DNA from: Parvularcula sp.
GTDB taxonomy: Bacteria; Pseudomonadota; Alphaproteobacteria; Caulobacterales; Parvularculaceae
Reading direction: 5' to 3'
Length of the DNA stretch: 5,751 bases
NCBI GenBank assembly: GCA_003506635.1
Contig: DNZB01000284.1
Coordinates: 1 to 5,751, forward strand
The notes beneath the pieces are model-generated. The model did no database searches, had not been told where the DNA came from, and saw only the letters and a list, made by a program, of their open reading frames with translations. Both the position numbers and the translations under genes were made by a program. This document shows positions 4,109-5,751 of the stretch, one piece after another. Position 1 is the stretch's first letter. The number at the start of each line of letters is the position of its first letter.

Positions 4109-5560
4109 GTGAGCGATAATCCGGTTCAAGATTTCGCCGACGCAGTCGATCGAGGGGTGGCCCCGATCGCTGACTTTCTCAGCAGCGTCGTCTTTTTCGC
4201 GCCGGAAATATTCGGAGTCCAGATCCCGCTTGTCGTCATCTGGCTCATCACGGCCGCCGCCGTCTTGACGGTTTATCTTCGCTTCATCAATCTCACCGGA
4301 TTCGGTCATGCGCTCGCGCTCGTCACCGGCCGCGCCGATCCAGGATTGCGCGCGGGCGACGGCGAAATCTCGCATTTTCAGGCGCTGAGCTCGGCGCTCT
4401 CCGGAACGGTTGGGCTCGGCAATATCGCTTCTGTCCCGGTTGCGATCGCAGTCGGCGGACCCGGCGCCGTGTTTTGGATGATCCTCGCCGGCTTTCTAGG
4501 CATGTCGTCGAAATTCGCCGAATGCGCGCTCGCCGTGAAGTACCGGCGCGTCGAACCGGACGGTCGCATCATCGCCGGCCCTTTCTTCTACATCGAGGAA
4601 GCGTTCAGGCGGATCAAGCTTGCGCCGCTCGGAAAGCCCGCGGCGATCTTCTTCGCGATCATGGCGATGGGCGGCTCCATTAGCCTGTTGCAGGTCAATC
4701 AAAGCCACGCGCAGTTCGCCAGCGTCACGGGCATTGAAGCGCCGCTTCTCTTTGGCGTCATCATGTGCGGGCTCGTCGCCGCGGTCATCCTCGGCGGCAT
4801 CAAGCGGATAGGATTCGTCTCCGGCATCCTCGTGCCGATGATGGGCGCGCTTTACCTCGGCGCCGGCCTTGTCATCATCGCCATTAATCTTGACAAGGTG
4901 CCCGGCGCATTCGCGACGATTTTTGAAGGCGCCTTCGGTCTCGACGCGGCGGGCGGCGGCCTTCTTGGCGCGCTTATCAACGGCATCCGCCGCGCGACCT
5001 ATTCGAATGAAGCGGGATTGGGTTCCTCCGCGATCGCGCATTCGGCGGTGAAGACGTCAGAGCCGCTGACCGAGGGCTTTGTCGCATCACTTGAACCTTT
5101 CATCGACACGATCGTCGTCTGCACGATCACGGCGCTCGTCGTCATTGTCAGCGGCGCCTACGAGCCCTACCTCTTCCAGCCTCCGGATCGCGGCATTGAA
5201 ATCACCTCGGCGGCGTTCGCAAGCGCTTTCGACTGGTTTCCCGTCTTGTTGCTGGTCGCATCGATCCTCTTTGCGTTCACGACGCTGGTCAGCTGGTCCT
5301 ATTACGGCGCACAAGCCGCCGCTTATCTCTTCGGCGCATCACGCACCGTCGACGTGACGTTTAAATTGACCTTGTGTGCGATGTTGTCGCTCGGCGCGGC
5401 GATTTCGCTCTCATCGATCATCGACTTCATCGACTCGATGCTGTTCGGGATGTGCATCCCAAACATTATCGCGCTTTATGTCCTGATGCCGGAATTGAAG
5501 CGCGACCTCGCCGCGTATAACGCCCGGCGACGCATGAAAGCGCCGCTGCCGAAACGTTAG
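4109..5560 (+). CDS. Alanine/glycine:cation symporter (AGCS) family transporter
   Basis: This 483-residue inner-membrane protein is predicted to take up small amino acids such as alanine or glycine with Na+ or H+. Family marks are [20 protein letters not shown] (86-105), where the GxGN segment lines the substrate and ion site; GGPGAVFWM (116-124), close to the AGCS signature but with Ile rather than Trp after FWM; and [16 protein letters not shown] (298-313), the conserved SNEAGxGS box. About ten hydrophobic spans are visible, roughly 38-58, 104-130, 177-194, 210-229, 235-259, 283-293, 330-349, 376-394, 416-436 and 440-460. The C-terminus is short and basic ([12 protein letters not shown]). 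Length fits the family. The GTG start is chosen for its purine-rich ribosome-binding site. It stands alone, with a long untranslated upstream region, and its stop codon overlaps the convergent xerC stop. Exact substrate and coupling ion are not readable from sequence. Confidence 0.92.
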   Translation: MSDNPVQDFADAVDRGVAPIADFLSSVVFFAPEIFGVQIPLVVIWLITAAAVLTVYLRFINLTGFGHALALVTGRADPGLRAGDGEISHFQALSSALSGTVGLGNIASVPVAIAVGGPGAVFWMILAGFLGMSSKFAECALAVKYRRVEPDGRIIAGPFFYIEEAFRRIKLAPLGKPAAIFFAIMAMGGSISLLQVNQSHAQFASVTGIEAPLLFGVIMCGLVAAVILGGIKRIGFVSGILVPMMGALYLGAGLVIIAINLDKVPGAFATIFEGAFGLDAAGGGLLGALINGIRRATYSNEAGLGSSAIAHSAVKTSEPLTEGFVASLEPFIDTIVVCTITALVVIVSGAYEPYLFQPPDRGIEITSAAFASAFDWFPVLLLVASILFAFTTLVSWSYYGAQAAAYLFGASRTVDVTFKLTLCAMLSLGAAISLSSIIDFIDSMLFGMCIPNIIALYVLMPELKRDLAAYNARRRMKAPLPKR

Positions 5561-5751
5561 CGCGCCCGCGGGTGGGCGGCGCGATAAGCGGACAGGAGCG
5601 TCTCGGCGTCGACCTTCGTGTAACGCTGCGTGGCGGCGATCGAAGCGTGGCCGAGAAGCTCCTGGATCGACCGCAAATCGCCGCCCGCTGAAAGCAGGTG
5701 CGTCGCGAAGGCGTGGCGCAGCGCATGGGGCGTCGCACTGTCGGGAAGCCC
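5557..5751 (-). CDS. xerC: Tyrosine recombinase XerC, C-terminal fragment (cut by window edge)
   Basis: Reading the minus strand from the right edge gives 64 residues and a TAA stop at 5559-5557; the rest of the gene lies beyond the window. It contains the catalytic core of tyrosine recombinases: H-A-L-R-H (fragment residues 9-13, with the catalytic His and Arg), LGHAS (His34) and the nucleophile Tyr44 in TQRYTKVD. The run [15 protein letters not shown] and the terminal AAHPRAR closely resemble XerC (E. coli XerC ends with a similar AAHPRAK) more than XerD, whose tail is HHPRA. XerC and XerD act at dif to resolve chromosome dimers at the division septum. A plasmid or phage integrase is less likely given the tail. 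Its 3' end overlaps the transporter stop by four bases. There is no sign of damage in the visible part. Confidence 0.88.
   Translation of the reverse strand, partial: GLPDSATPHALRHAFATHLLSAGGDLRSIQELLGHASIAATQRYTKVDAETLLSAYRAAHPRAR

Noticed and set aside
4013..4375. 120-residue minus-strand frame over the transporter start
   Set aside because: It is highly charged, has no motif and overlaps the conserved transporter. It is not needed to explain the minus-strand terminator, but it was considered for that reason.
5562..5582. Possible bidirectional terminator (CGCCC 5563-5567 with GGGCG 5574-5578) at the transporter/xerC junction
   Set aside because: It is a five-bp stem inside the xerC coding sequence with no T-tract on either strand, expected by chance in such GC-rich DNA.

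Overview
This is a GC-rich window from a bacterial chromosome. Coding regions strongly prefer codons ending in G or C, and the protein styles are alphaproteobacterial, with a XerC tail ending in AAHPRAR and an RpoH-type promoter in the rhizobial form. I infer an alphaproteobacterium, probably Hyphomicrobiales (Beijerinckiaceae/Methylocystaceae-like). The family-level guess is soft. I see no insertion sequence, tRNA, rRNA, CRISPR array or phage module. The content looks like ordinary core or housekeeping genome rather than an accessory island, and I did not find a convincing new multi-gene system.

Layout, left to right: (1) A minus-strand PaaI-type hotdog thioesterase (38-463), diverging from (2) a plus-strand alpha/beta-hydrolase epoxide hydrolase with a complete catalytic set (556-1524). 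The short gap between them carries a 20-bp dyad. (3) A small predicted exported protein of unknown function (1628-1960), whose ribosome-binding site lies in a perfect hairpin and whose C-terminus resembles an outer-membrane beta-signal. (4) A small heat-shock protein of the Hsp20/alpha-crystallin family (2087-2593) behind a clear RpoH-type promoter (1984-2011) and a hairpin leader. (5) A PLP-dependent cystathionine gamma-lyase-like enzyme (2651-3817). It is separated from hsp20 by 57 bases made almost entirely of two perfect hairpins, the second ending one base before the start codon. (6) A 291-base intergenic region (3818-4108) with a hairpin whose T-tract lies on the minus strand, several TTGCA/TGCAA dyads and an alternating-CG stem. 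(7) An alanine/glycine:cation symporter (AGCS) family transporter (4109-5560). (8) The C-terminal 64 residues of a minus-strand XerC tyrosine recombinase (5557-5751, cut by the window edge), whose stop codon overlaps that of the transporter (shared TTAG).

Functionally the genes are a mixed set: acyl-thioester hydrolysis, epoxide detoxification, protein quality control under heat, sulfur amino-acid metabolism, amino-acid uptake and chromosome dimer resolution. No shared pathway is evident. The most interesting signals are regulatory: the heat-shock promoter and leader, the double hairpin ahead of the cystathionine lyase with a possible mutually exclusive fold, and a minus-strand-oriented terminator with no minus-strand gene feeding it.
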